A DNA stretch of 64,000 bases. It comes from Thalassotalea_H castellviae. Its GTDB lineage: Bacteria; Pseudomonadota; Gammaproteobacteria; Enterobacterales; Alteromonadaceae. How positions within the stretch are numbered: position 1 is the first letter of the stretch; each line of letters begins with the position of its first letter. The position numbers were made by a program, and so were the translations under genes. Of the stretch, positions 1 through 8,628 are shown piece after piece. The DNA lies in the NCBI RefSeq assembly GCF_031846185.1, contig NZ_JAVRIF010000001.1, positions 772,131 through 836,130 of the forward strand. Direction: 5' to 3'. The notes under the pieces are model-generated. The model did not search any database, was not told where the DNA came from, and saw nothing but the letters and a program-made list of their open reading frames with translations.

Positions 1-103
1 GCTTTAGCTCAATGCCGCGTAAATCGATCTGGCGCTCAACAAAAATAGTTAATACATCTTGGGCAATGCCGACACGGTCTTGACAACCAATTTCCAAACG
101 CAT
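1..103 (-). CDS. tyrR: Transcriptional regulator TyrR, N-terminal fragment (cut by window edge)
   Basis: Only the first 34 codons are in the window. The peptide starts MRLEIGCQDRVGIAQDVL and continues with an IDLRGIE motif, which matches the N-terminal ACT domain of TyrR, the aromatic-amino-acid-responsive regulator. The start at 101-103 has a GAGG ribosome binding site just upstream. It lies downstream of phhA-phhB on the same strand, separated by a hairpin terminator and a near-perfect TyrR box, which suggests its own autoregulated promoter. Identification rests on the ACT-domain start and on the neighbouring phenylalanine hydroxylase genes; the central ATPase and HTH domains cannot be seen. 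Confidence 0.85.
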   Translation of the reverse strand, partial: MRLEIGCQDRVGIAQDVLTIFVERQIDLRGIELK

Positions 104-140
104 TTATCAATCCTCAAAAGTTTTTTAATTAGCCGCTTAT

Positions 141-158
141 TGTAAACTAATTTTTACA
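141..158 (-). promoter_or_regulatory. TyrR box upstream of tyrR
   Basis: The sequence TGTAAACTAATTTTTACA fits the TyrR consensus TGTAAA-N6-TTTACA exactly. It lies about 38 bp before the tyrR start codon, between that gene and the phhB terminator. This suggests TyrR represses its own gene. The motif is read directly; binding is inferred. Confidence 0.75.
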
Positions 159-160
159 AT

Positions 161-197
161 AAAAAAAAGCCCCTGATTTACAGAGGCTTTTATTTTT
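161..197 (-). terminator. Rho-independent terminator of phhA-phhB
   Basis: A GC-containing hairpin (AAAGCCCCTG and CAGAGGCTTT arms with a five-base loop and one bulged or mismatched pair) is followed on the minus strand by a run of eight T. It sits about 25 bp after the phhB stop, and a shorter T run on the other side could also make it work in reverse. Confidence 0.7.
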
Positions 198-219
198 TAT
201 AATTTGTTGTAACTAAATA

Positions 220-558
220 TTACAATAATTTGTCTGTTTTCGCGGCACAAATAAAATCATTTTTATGTAGCCCTTTTATAGCATGGGTCCACCAAGTAAC
301 CGTTACCTTACCCCATTCTAATAAGGTGGCTGGGTGATGAAACTCTTCTTCGGCTAATTCTGCCACCTTATTAGCAAACGCCCATGCTTGTTTATAGTTT
401 TTAAACTTATAAACACGTTCTAACATCATAATACCATCGCGAACTTCTGGCACCCAATCGGGTAACTGAGACATTAGCTCGCTTAATTCTTCTTCGCTCA
501 CTTTCGGTGCATCAACATGACATGCTTCGCATTGTTGGGCAGATAATTGAGAACTCAT
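220..558 (-). CDS. phhB: 4a-hydroxytetrahydrobiopterin dehydratase (pterin-4a-carbinolamine dehydratase)
   Basis: This protein of 112 residues dehydrates the 4a-carbinolamine made during phenylalanine hydroxylation, recycling the pterin cofactor. The family signature is visible as EEEFHHPATLLEWGKVTV followed by WWTH, which contains the paired histidines of the active site. The length is normal for the bacterial family. The start has an AAGGAATT ribosome binding site and lies nine bases after the phhA stop, so the two genes form an operon. The N-terminus carries a Cys-x2-Cys-like pair (CEACH) that is common in marine gammaproteobacterial members. Confidence is high. Confidence 0.95.
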   Translation of the reverse strand: MSSQLSAQQCEACHVDAPKVSEEELSELMSQLPDWVPEVRDGIMMLERVYKFKNYKQAWAFANKVAELAEEEFHHPATLLEWGKVTVTWWTHAIKGLHKNDFICAAKTDKLL

Positions 559-567
559 ACTAATTCC

Positions 568-1389
568 TTAACTTGCTATTTTTGATTCTTTGGGTGGAAA
601 CTTGGCTTCAAATAGTCCTAACGATTTCGCTTGCTCGACTAACGCCATGATATCTTCAACTTCGTATTTTCTAATTTCGTCTAAATCGCTCACTTTACTC
701 AACATATAATAAACAGGTTGCATAATATCTATTCGATAAGGCGTTCTTAACACATCAAGAATATTATCAGCAGTCAAAGTTTTTCTTTCAACATTTTGAT
801 CATGTAGCGCATACTTAGTTTCACTTGGCGATGAAATAATCCCTCCGCCATACACTCTTAAACCTTCAGAAGTATCTAATAAACCGAATTCAACTGTAAA
901 CCAGTATAGTCTCGCTAAAAATACCCGTTGCTCTTTAGAGGCATTTAAGCCCATTTTTCCGTAAGCTTCGGTGTAATTAGCAAACGATGGATTCGTTAGA
1001 AGTGGACAATGACCAAATATTTCATGGAAGATATCGGGTTCTTGTAAATAATCAAATTCTTCACGAGAACGGATAAATGTGGCCACCGGGAATTTTTTTT
1101 CGGATAATAATTTGAAAAACTCACCAAAGCCAATTAACGCAGGAACTGGTTCACATACCCAACCGGTGGTTTTCTTTAAAACACTACTGACTTCATCCAG
1201 TTGTGGGATACGCTCAGTCGGTAATTTTAATTTTTCTAATCCTTCAAGATATTCATCACAAGCTGTGCCTTTAATACAGGCTAATTGTCGCTGTATTAAT
1301 TCTTGCCAAACTTTATTTTCTTCTTCAGACCAATCAATGATACCTTGTTCGTCTGGTACTCTAGAGACGTATTTTGTCGCCTTTGCCAT
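568..1389 (-). CDS. phhA: Phenylalanine-4-hydroxylase
   Basis: A protein of 273 residues that converts phenylalanine to tyrosine using tetrahydropterin and non-haem iron. The iron triad is visible: His122 and His127 in the motif FHEIFGHCP, and Glu167 in WFTVEFGLL. It has the single-domain bacterial form without an N-terminal regulatory ACT domain. The start is preceded by AAGG at good spacing. phhB follows nine bases downstream and tyrR after that, so the cluster handles phenylalanine catabolism under aromatic control. The roughly 270-bp upstream region holds a TyrR-box-like site. No clear sigma-54 promoter was found there, unlike in Pseudomonas phhA. Confidence 0.96.
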   Translation of the reverse strand: MAKATKYVSRVPDEQGIIDWSEEENKVWQELIQRQLACIKGTACDEYLEGLEKLKLPTERIPQLDEVSSVLKKTTGWVCEPVPALIGFGEFFKLLSEKKFPVATFIRSREEFDYLQEPDIFHEIFGHCPLLTNPSFANYTEAYGKMGLNASKEQRVFLARLYWFTVEFGLLDTSEGLRVYGGGIISSPSETKYALHDQNVERKTLTADNILDVLRTPYRIDIMQPVYYMLSKVSDLDEIRKYEVEDIMALVEQAKSLGLFEAKFPPKESKIAS

Positions 1390-1546
1390 GATTCAAACCT
1401 TAAATAAATTTAAATTAACTCAACCGTTTTTTTAAGTTAAATGATTTTGTAGCTGTTGAGCTATTTTAGTTAAGATCATCATAAGCTAGAGTTGTAAGAA
1501 AAATCACCAAACATAATTCGGCTGTTTTTTATACGATATGATTTTT

Positions 1547-1564
1547 TGTATTGATTTTGTTACA
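1547..1564 (-). promoter_or_regulatory. Candidate TyrR box upstream of phhA
   Basis: TGTATTGATTTTGTTACA keeps the TGTA and TACA ends and the 18-bp length of a TyrR box, with weaker inner positions. It lies about 160 bp before phhA, a distance more typical of activation than of repression. It is a weaker match than the box before tyrR. Confidence 0.45.
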
Positions 1565-1658
1565 TCTCTTTTTACATCAAAAGTAATTAATCTTATGTTT
1601 CATAGTTTTAACCATTAATTACTACTTTTTTCACCAACAAAAAACACCTTTAACAGGC

Positions 1659-2672
1659 TTAATCATAGTCTTTATTAGTCAACGACTTAATTTGGCCGAT
1701 GAGTTGTTTTCGAACATCTTTTAATTTCGGGGCATCTTGCTCAAAAGGGATGGGACGACATAAATGCATTGTTTTCAGCCCTAATCTTGCCGTTAACATA
1801 CCAGCACCTAAACCTTGTGCAAGTCTTGCAGACAGTTTACCTAATAAATCAGCACCAATTAGATCAGTACCAACATCAGCAATAAGTTCAGTAGCTCCAG
1901 CATAAACCATATTAATAAAAACTTGTTTAAGTAATTTAATACGTGACCAATAAGAAAGCTTTAAACCATATAAATGAGCAATTTCATCAATCATTTTTAA
2001 ATTCCGCCAGAGCATCAACATCATATCGACAATAGCAATAGGACTTAAAGCCACTAAAACCACTGACTCTGTTGAATACTTACAAGTTTTATCTAATGCT
2101 TTTTTATCAACGGACGTTAATACTTGCCTTGAATATAAACGTAACTGTTCTGCATCGGTTAAATCTGCGTCAATATTGGTTTCTCCAGTTTGAACAAGGA
2201 GATCACAAGGTAGGTCTTCTGAAATTTTTTGACATAATTGTTGACCTTTGTGATGGTCATCACTGAATAAACTTTCCTTAACAGATTTTTGCAATTTTTC
2301 ACGACGTTTAAATTGTCGCAAACCACGATATTCTTTAATAACGGTGCCGCCAACGATTAAAGAGATGATAGTTAAAAGCAAGGCATATAAGCTTGCAATG
2401 AAGGGTTCTTGTGAAAAACCAAGCATAAAAAATTCAACCGCTTCAAGAGTCACTAAGACCATAAAGATAAAAAACGCGATGCGCCAAAGCCATCTCGGCT
2501 TAGATTTTTCAATGACTTGGTCTGCTAATTCTTCATTTGGCTCAATAATTTCAATTTCATCAGATTCCAATATCACTTGTTGACTTGGATAAGGTAAGTC
2601 CGATTTATCTTCTTCTGTTTTTATTTCTTCAAATAATATCTGTTGTTGATATTTTTCTTTTTGTTCACTCAT
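1659..2672 (-). CDS. ycjF: YcjF-family (DUF697/TIGR01620) inner-membrane protein
   Basis: A protein of 337 residues with a charged N-terminal third, two hydrophobic segments around residues 64-82 and 90-110 (near WRIAFFIFMVLV and IASLYALLLTIIS), and a C-terminal DUF697-type domain. It overlaps ycjX by four bases (ATGA), so the two are translationally coupled. In E. coli the ycjX-ycjF pair also lies near psp and tyrR and belongs to the envelope stress context. The biochemical function is not known. The family call is firm because of the membrane-segment layout and the ycjX neighbour. Confidence 0.9.
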   Translation of the reverse strand: MSEQKEKYQQQILFEEIKTEEDKSDLPYPSQQVILESDEIEIIEPNEELADQVIEKSKPRWLWRIAFFIFMVLVTLEAVEFFMLGFSQEPFIASLYALLLTIISLIVGGTVIKEYRGLRQFKRREKLQKSVKESLFSDDHHKGQQLCQKISEDLPCDLLVQTGETNIDADLTDAEQLRLYSRQVLTSVDKKALDKTCKYSTESVVLVALSPIAIVDMMLMLWRNLKMIDEIAHLYGLKLSYWSRIKLLKQVFINMVYAGATELIADVGTDLIGADLLGKLSARLAQGLGAGMLTARLGLKTMHLCRPIPFEQDAPKLKDVRKQLIGQIKSLTNKDYD

Positions 2673-4099
2673 TTTATTTTATCTCCGAGCAAAAATTCCA
2701 ACACTTGGTCCATACGTAAATGTGGTAATGCTTGATTTTCTGCCACAGCGTCTAATGGGGCAAACGATACATAATTAAAGGTTTTATTTTGCCAAAACTC
2801 TTGATGTGGAATTTTATTAGGTACGGTTCCTGGGAAAAGAGTAATGAGCTTATCATCGCCAACTCTTCGTCCTTGAATAACAGGTATTTTTCTTCCTTGG
2901 TGCTCTCCAACGCCCGACTTAGTTGACTTGACTGATGCTATTGCCAATGTTGCCATTTGTATTTCATCGAAACTAAGCTGATGTTGTGTTTGATGAACTA
3001 ATTGATTAAGTAAGGTCGTTAACTGTTCATGTTGCTCTGGTGTAACATGATCCGCCTTCGTTGCGGCAAATAGCAGTTTATCAATTTTTGGTGAAAACAA
3101 TCGGGTAAATATGCCAGACTTTCCATAGTTAAAGCTTTCCATGATTAAATTTAACGCGTGTTGTAAATCTTTAAAACTTTCAGGCCCTGAATTTAAAGAC
3201 GTTAGGCAATCAGCTAAAATAATTTGTCGATCAAAATTAACAAAATGCTCTTTATAAAATGTTTTTACGACTCTTTCTTTATATTCAATATATCGTGCTC
3301 TAAGCATCCCAATTAAAGAATTATCATCAGCATTTTGGTATTGATCTATATCGATATTGTTAAAATTGGTATAAGGAAAAAACTGCAATATGGGGGCGTC
3401 TTGAAGATCTCCTGGTAAAATGAACCGTCCAGGTTGAATAACAGATAAACCAAGTTGATGACGAAAATGCAGTAACAATTCTGTGTATTCTGCAGATAAC
3501 TCAGCAAGTTTATCTTCATCAACCGCTTCAAAGGGGTCTAATTGGTTTATTTTATCCAGAAAGGGTTGTGCTTTATCACGCCTTATTGTTTGTGTTAATA
3601 ATAAATTAGTTGCATCACTCCATTCTTCAAACGTTTGATTTAACATAGGTAAATCTAACAACCACTCGCCAGGATAATCTGTAATATCGACATATAAAGT
3701 CACAGAATCGGTGGCATATTTTAACAACGAATCTTCTGGTTGATAGCGAATGGCAAGCCTTAATTCACTGATGCCATGAGTCGGCTCAGGCCATGTTGGA
3801 GGCGTTTGAGTAAAAGCAGACAATGATTTTTCATAGGCAAATCGTGGAACATGTAAAGACTTTTGCGGTACTCTTTTCGCGGCAATAAAGCGCCCTTGAT
3901 GAATAACATTAAAAAAATCTAATTTTGATTGGCTATTCTCATTCACTAATTGATTCACGAATGATGTGATAAAAGCCGTTTTTCCACTTCGACTTAAGCC
4001 TGTTACTGCAAGGTTTATATGTTTATCAAAAGTACGATTAACCAATTGATTGGCTTTTTGTTTAAAAACATTGAGTGTTTCATTATTAATAAATGCCAT
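2669..4099 (-). CDS. ycjX: YcjX-family (DUF463) P-loop NTPase
   Basis: A protein of 476 residues with a Walker A motif GLSRSGKT at residues 34-41. It also has the YcjX-typical segment TLYVDITDYPGEWLLDLPM, a Walker-B-like strand and switch region. The family is GTPase-like and linked to phage-shock/envelope stress through co-location with psp genes; the exact role is unknown. It is the first gene of a two-gene operon with ycjF. No clear promoter could be fixed in the 208 bases before it. Confidence 0.9.
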   Translation of the reverse strand: MAFINNETLNVFKQKANQLVNRTFDKHINLAVTGLSRSGKTAFITSFVNQLVNENSQSKLDFFNVIHQGRFIAAKRVPQKSLHVPRFAYEKSLSAFTQTPPTWPEPTHGISELRLAIRYQPEDSLLKYATDSVTLYVDITDYPGEWLLDLPMLNQTFEEWSDATNLLLTQTIRRDKAQPFLDKINQLDPFEAVDEDKLAELSAEYTELLLHFRHQLGLSVIQPGRFILPGDLQDAPILQFFPYTNFNNIDIDQYQNADDNSLIGMLRARYIEYKERVVKTFYKEHFVNFDRQIILADCLTSLNSGPESFKDLQHALNLIMESFNYGKSGIFTRLFSPKIDKLLFAATKADHVTPEQHEQLTTLLNQLVHQTQHQLSFDEIQMATLAIASVKSTKSGVGEHQGRKIPVIQGRRVGDDKLITLFPGTVPNKIPHQEFWQNKTFNYVSFAPLDAVAENQALPHLRMDQVLEFLLGDKIK

Positions 4100-4258
4100 A
4101 AAAGAACATGCTCACCTATGGTTAGAATTATTTTTGATTAGCGTTATTATTGAATTCGTTAAGATTAAGCGCTAATCAGTATCATAACGATTTATTGATA
4201 AATTTCACAGTAGTTCAACAGGAAATAATTAATAAATAAATGTCTGATCTATATACAA

Positions 4259-4285
4259 TAAAAAAGCGACTAATGCCGCTTTATT
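4259..4285 (-). terminator. Terminator after pspC
   Basis: The arms AAAGCG and CGCTTT enclose an eight-base loop and are followed on the minus strand by six T. It lies about 25 bp after the pspC stop and closes the pspABC operon. Confidence 0.6.
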
Positions 4286-4307
4286 GAAGGGTAAATACAC
4301 GATAAAT

Positions 4308-4760
4308 TTATAAATTATTAATTTCTCTTGAAACGGTGAATTCGGGAGATGTCACATATTTTTCTATTTGTCTAAGCTCACGTTCTAAGGTATTAAATTT
4401 GCGTCTGATATCATGAAAAGCTTGTTTAGGTGGCTCACCCGCTTGCCAAATACGTGATTTCACTTTAATCGATTCTGATGCAAAATCCTTCTCAGCTGCA
4501 GATGCTGCATTAACTACGGCTTGTTTCACTTTATCTTTTATCGGTGCTGAACCGGCTTTGGCATTTTTTTTATCTAAGATAAACCATGCTGCTATGTAAA
4601 TGACAACAAACCATCCCATACCAAGTAACACGCCTGAGACAACTAAAATACGCACTAACCATGTTTCCCAGCCAAAGTATTCGGCTAAACCGGCACAAAC
4701 ACCAGCTATTTTACCTTGGCTTGGGTTTCGATATAACTCACCTCGGCCTTTAATGGTCAT
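4308..4760 (-). CDS. pspC: Phage shock protein C
   Basis: A protein of 150 residues. The N-terminal PspC domain is clear: RNPSQGKIAGVCAGLAEYFG, followed by a transmembrane stretch at about residues 35-62. After it comes a cytoplasmic or periplasmic tail with predicted helical heptads (TLERELRQIEKYV). With PspB it senses membrane stress and takes PspA away from PspF. It overlaps pspB by four bases. It is the last gene of the operon before a hairpin terminator; no pspD is present. Confidence 0.95.
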   Translation of the reverse strand: MTIKGRGELYRNPSQGKIAGVCAGLAEYFGWETWLVRILVVSGVLLGMGWFVVIYIAAWFILDKKNAKAGSAPIKDKVKQAVVNAASAAEKDFASESIKVKSRIWQAGEPPKQAFHDIRRKFNTLERELRQIEKYVTSPEFTVSREINNL

Positions 4761-4984
4761 ACTTTATTCCTCCAATCTGGCGTTTCAGCATCAAGGATAG
4801 CTTCCAATGTTTTGATTCTATCAGTCATTTTATCAGCCAATTCAGAAAGCTCAGACAACTGAATGTACTCTTCTTCACTGAACCCTTGGCTAATTTGTCG
4901 CTTACTTCGATAATGAAGCACCAGCCATATAGGTGCGACAACTAACATAAAAATAATGACTGGGGCTACGATAATCTCTTCCAC
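4757..4984 (-). CDS. pspB: Phage shock protein B
   Basis: A protein of 75 residues with one N-terminal membrane helix (residues 5-25) and a charged C-terminal helix with coiled-coil character (LSELADKMTDRIKTLEAIL). This is the standard PspB layout. The start codon is GTG at 4982-4984 with an AAGGAGAA ribosome binding site. It lies between pspA and pspC, to which it is coupled by overlap. It acts as PspC's partner in the membrane. Confidence 0.93.
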   Translation of the reverse strand: MEEIIVAPVIIFMLVVAPIWLVLHYRSKRQISQGFSEEEYIQLSELSELADKMTDRIKTLEAILDAETPDWRNKV

Positions 4985-5033
4985 GATACTTCTCCTTACT
5001 TATTACAGATCTTCGATGAATTTAGTTAATGAC

Positions 5034-5705
5034 TTATTTAGATTTTTTATCTTTATTCATTTTAGCTTTTAATTGAGCTAATTCATCATCAATATTTTCA
5101 TCATTTTCCAACTCTGCAATTTCATCGGCAAGTGACTTACTCCCCATGTCATACGCTTCAACTTGTGCTTCAATATCATCAATTTTACGCTCGTAACTAT
5201 CGAAACGACTTAGTGCATCATTCACACGTTCACTGTCGATATTTTTCTTCACTTTCAAGCGAGAACTCGCGGTTTTTTCACGCATGATTATCGCTTTTTG
5301 ACGAGCTTTAGCATCGGCTAGTTTTTCTTGAAGTTGTGATATTTCACCTTGCAACTTTGCGATGTGCTCTTCAACATGAGAAAGCTCATCAACTAAAGCC
5401 TCAGCACTTTCAGTGCATTTTTTCTTTTCTAACAGCGCAGCTCGTGCAAGATCATCCCGTCCTTTACTTAAAGCTAATTCTGCTTTTTCTTGCCATTGTT
5501 CAGCATCTTTTTCAAAGCGTTGTGCCTGTCTCGAAAGTTCCTTTTTATCCGCTAAGGTTTTTGCTGATGAAGAACGCACTTCAACTAAGGTATCTTCCAT
5601 TTCCTGAATGATTAAGCGCACCATTTTTGCAGGATCTTCTGCTTTATCTAATAAACTATTGATATTAGAATTGATAATATCTGTAAACCTTGAAAAAACA
5701 CCCAT
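5034..5705 (-). CDS. pspA: Phage shock protein A
   Basis: PspA binds stressed inner membrane as ESCRT-III-like polymers and, at rest, inhibits the activator PspF. I place the start at the ATG 5703-5705, giving MGVFSRFTDIINSNINSLL, because this matches the family N-terminus and a GAGGAAG ribosome binding site lies just upstream; a longer form starting at 5744 is unlikely. The resulting 223 residues are the normal length. The rest is almost entirely coiled coil, rich in Lys and Glu. It is first in the pspABC operon and is divergent from pspF, with a sigma-54-like promoter in between. Confidence 0.96.
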   Translation of the reverse strand: MGVFSRFTDIINSNINSLLDKAEDPAKMVRLIIQEMEDTLVEVRSSSAKTLADKKELSRQAQRFEKDAEQWQEKAELALSKGRDDLARAALLEKKKCTESAEALVDELSHVEEHIAKLQGEISQLQEKLADAKARQKAIIMREKTASSRLKVKKNIDSERVNDALSRFDSYERKIDDIEAQVEAYDMGSKSLADEIAELENDENIDDELAQLKAKMNKDKKSK

Positions 5706-5752
5706 AACTACTTCCTCATTCAATTTAAATTTTTCATACTGCAAAAATACTA

Positions 5753-5768
5753 TTCATGATTTGAGCCA
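5753..5768 (-). promoter_or_regulatory. Candidate sigma-54 promoter of pspABC
   Basis: On the minus strand the sequence TGGCTCAAATCATGAA fits the -24/-12 consensus TGGCACR-N4-TTGCW, with the GG intact and spacing right but the -12 GC altered to GA. It would give a leader of about 37 bases before pspA. A sigma-54 promoter is expected here because the divergent neighbour is PspF. Confidence 0.6.
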
Positions 5769-5893
5769 CTTTTAATTTAAAAGCTAATACCTTGTTTTGT
5801 CTAATTTTATTATATTTTTAAAAAATGCTTTCATCCATACGTTTAATAAAATACACTATTTGTTAGCCAAATAAACCAATAATTAGGTCAACA

Positions 5894-6988
5894 ATGTCTC
5901 GCTTCAATCAACAAGATAATCTCATTGGTCAATCCAATAACTTTCTAGAAGTTCTTGAGCAAATTTCGCAAATTGCTCCCCTTAGTAAACCTGTGCTAAT
6001 CATTGGTGAACGTGGAACTGGTAAAGAGTTAGTTGCTGCTCGATTGCATTATCTCTCTAAACGTTGGGATCAAAATTACTTAAAACTAAATTGTGCAGCA
6101 TTGAATGAAAACTTGTTAGAAAGTGAACTTTTTGGTTATGAAAGCGGTGCTTTTACTGGCGCGAGTAAACGCCATGAAGGACGATTTGAACGAGCTGATA
6201 AAGGTACATTGTTTTTAGACGAGATAGCGAATACCTCGGGCTTAATACAAGAAAAGTTATTACGAGTGGTGGAATACGGTGAATTTGAGCGCGTGGGTGG
6301 TTCGCGCACAATAAAAACGAATGCACGTTTAATAGCTGCGACCAATGAAGATCTCCCATCAATGGCAGATGCCGGTGAATTTCGTGCGGATCTTTTAGAC
6401 AGACTTGCTTTTGATGTTATAACCTTACCCCCCTTGCGTGAACGCGTAGAAGATATCATGGTGCTGGCCGAAAGTTTCGCAATAAATATGGCACGAGAGT
6501 TAGAATTTGAATTATTTAGCGGCTTTACCGAAAAAGCAAAAAGAGCCATGCTCGACTATGATTGGCCAGGCAATATTCGTGAATTAAAAAATGTCGTTGA
6601 GCGTAGTGTCTATCGCTGTAACAATCCTCATTTACCTGTTCATGATCTAGTTATTGACCCATTCGAGTCTCCTTATCGCCCTTCCAAGCGAATAAAAACG
6701 CAAGATCGGCTGGTTAGTCAGCCTTTGGTCGCACCAACCGTTGAACCTGTAACAACCAGCGAACCCGCAGAAAAAATAGCGACAAGCTTGAAACAAAGTT
6801 TTGAATTTCCGTTATCACTGAAATCACTTTCCCAAGACTATGAAGTTGAATTGATAAAATCAGCATTGGAAAATTGTCAATATAATCAAAAGAAAACAGC
6901 CGACGCGTTAGAATTGACCTATCATCAATTAAGAGGGTATTTGAAAAAATATAATTTATTAGAAAGCAGTGCTAACGAAGAAGATTAA
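5894..6988 (+). CDS. pspF: Psp operon transcriptional activator PspF (sigma-54 enhancer-binding protein)
   Basis: A protein of 364 residues with the AAA+ sigma-54 activator domain directly at the N-terminus and no receiver domain, as in PspF. Walker A is GERGTGKE (38-45), the sigma-54-contacting loop GAFTGA is at 85-90, Walker B GTLFLDE at 104-110, and a Fis-type HTH lies near the C-terminus (KKTADALELTYHQLRGYLKKY). It is about 40 residues longer than the E. coli protein, mostly in the linker between ATPase and HTH. It is divergent from pspA and slightly upstream of sapA, the E. coli arrangement. Confidence 0.95.
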   Translation: MSRFNQQDNLIGQSNNFLEVLEQISQIAPLSKPVLIIGERGTGKELVAARLHYLSKRWDQNYLKLNCAALNENLLESELFGYESGAFTGASKRHEGRFERADKGTLFLDEIANTSGLIQEKLLRVVEYGEFERVGGSRTIKTNARLIAATNEDLPSMADAGEFRADLLDRLAFDVITLPPLRERVEDIMVLAESFAINMARELEFELFSGFTEKAKRAMLDYDWPGNIRELKNVVERSVYRCNNPHLPVHDLVIDPFESPYRPSKRIKTQDRLVSQPLVAPTVEPVTTSEPAEKIATSLKQSFEFPLSLKSLSQDYEVELIKSALENCQYNQKKTADALELTYHQLRGYLKKYNLLESSANEED

Positions 6989-6998
6989 GGATTTAATC

Positions 6999-8627
6999 GT
7001 GACGTCTAACTTTTCACATAAGCAATTTTTTTATCTGCTATGCATTGTGATGTCTTTGGGGTTATTCGCCTGCAATTCAGAAAATAAAGCCTCATTAAGT
7101 GCTAATAGTATAATTTATTGTAGTGAAGGTGCGCCTGAATTATTTAATCCTCAACTTGTTACTTCTGGCGTAACCATAGATGCAACGTCAAAACAGCTTT
7201 ACAATCAGCTAATTACTTTTAATACCAAAAATAACAGTATTGCTCCGTCATTGGCAAAATCTTGGCATGTCACCCGTGATAATAAAAAAATAACTTTTTA
7301 CCTCAGAAAAAATGTCAATTTTCACCAAACAGACTATTTTATGCCAACAAGACCCCTTAATGCAGATGATGTTCTTTTTAGTTTTAATCGGGTATTAGAT
7401 AAAAAACATCTTTATCATCAAGTTTCAGGAGGAAGGTACCCTTTCTTTCAAAGTGTTGGCTTTTCAGATTTAATTCAATCGGTTGAACGTATTAATGATT
7501 ACACCATTAGGTTCACGCTAAATAGAGCTGATAGTTCATTTTTAGCAAATTTAGCCACAGACTTTGCCGTGATCTTGTCAAAAGAATACGCGGAGCAACT
7601 TATTAAACAAGATCAAATGGAAAATATTGATTTTTATCCTATTGGCACCGGACCTTTTAAATTAAAAGATTATCGAGCAGGTTCATTTATTCGCTACAGT
7701 CCTCATGAGCAGTATTGGGGAACAAATACCACTTTAAAACAATTAGTCTTTGATATTACTCCCAGTAATACTGGACGACTCACTAAGTTGTTAGCCGGTG
7801 AATGTGACATTGTTGCTTACCCGATTGCTCATGAAAAAATTATACAGAACCCAAAACTTGCGCTTAACGATGTAACAGCATTTAATATTGGTTATTTAGG
7901 GTTTAACACGACAAAATACCCTTTTGATAATAAATTAGTCAGAAAAGCTGTCGCCCACGCCATCGATCGACAAGCAATTTTAGATACGGTGTATTTTGGT
8001 GACGCTAAAGCTGAAGGAGCAACCTCTCTTTTACCTCCTTCTTCTTGGGCTTATGATAATAAAATTCCAGTGATCAACTATTCAATTGCTAAAGCTAAAC
8101 AATTACTGGCAAAAGCAGGATTGCCAGATGGTTTTTCGATTGATTTATGGGCAATGCCTGTGCAACGAGCTTATAACCCAGATGCCGTAACAATGGCCAA
8201 ACTTATTCAAGCAGATCTGCAAAAAATTGGTATTACGGTCAACATTATCAGTTTTAATTGGCAAGAATTTTTAAGAAGAGTCGCATTAGGTGAGCATCAT
8301 GCTGTTTTACTTGGTTGGTCAGCAGACCATCCTGATCCCGATAACTTTTTCAAACCACTATTAAGTTGTGCTTCGGCAGAAACCGGCAATAACAGAACCT
8401 TTTGGTGTGATGAAGAATATGATGATATTATCCACCGAGCTTTACTGACAACGAATATTAAAGAACGAAAACAACTTTATTCTCAAGCATTAAATATTGT
8501 CGCAGAAGAACTACCTTTATTGCCTATTGCTCATTCGAAACGGTTCCAAGCAAGATCAACTAAAATAAAAGGTCCTTTATTAAATGCTTTTGGTGGTATC
8601 GACTTTAACGGGGTAAGTAAAAACTAA
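6999..8627 (+). CDS. sapA: SapA-like peptide/ABC transporter substrate-binding lipoprotein
   Basis: A periplasmic solute-binding protein of the SBP_bac_5 family, about 542 residues. I choose the GTG at 6999, ten codons inside a longer possible frame from 6969, because TAAGG lies eight bases upstream and the product then begins directly with a lipoprotein signal: basic start, hydrophobic core, then the lipobox LFAC. The body has the family's oligopeptide-binding features, such as KSWHVTRDNKKITFYLRKNV. It leads sapABCDF, the SapBCDF transporter that in enterobacteria is linked to antimicrobial peptide resistance and putrescine export. The real substrate here is unknown. Confidence 0.88.
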   Translation: MTSNFSHKQFFYLLCIVMSLGLFACNSENKASLSANSIIYCSEGAPELFNPQLVTSGVTIDATSKQLYNQLITFNTKNNSIAPSLAKSWHVTRDNKKITFYLRKNVNFHQTDYFMPTRPLNADDVLFSFNRVLDKKHLYHQVSGGRYPFFQSVGFSDLIQSVERINDYTIRFTLNRADSSFLANLATDFAVILSKEYAEQLIKQDQMENIDFYPIGTGPFKLKDYRAGSFIRYSPHEQYWGTNTTLKQLVFDITPSNTGRLTKLLAGECDIVAYPIAHEKIIQNPKLALNDVTAFNIGYLGFNTTKYPFDNKLVRKAVAHAIDRQAILDTVYFGDAKAEGATSLLPPSSWAYDNKIPVINYSIAKAKQLLAKAGLPDGFSIDLWAMPVQRAYNPDAVTMAKLIQADLQKIGITVNIISFNWQEFLRRVALGEHHAVLLGWSADHPDPDNFFKPLLSCASAETGNNRTFWCDEEYDDIIHRALLTTNIKERKQLYSQALNIVAEELPLLPIAHSKRFQARSTKIKGPLLNAFGGIDFNGVSKN

Positions 8628-8628
8628 T

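Noticed and set aside
1558..1576. Second TyrR-like site overlapping the one before phhA
   Set aside because: TGT and ACA ends are present but the length is 19 bp, which breaks the consensus spacing.
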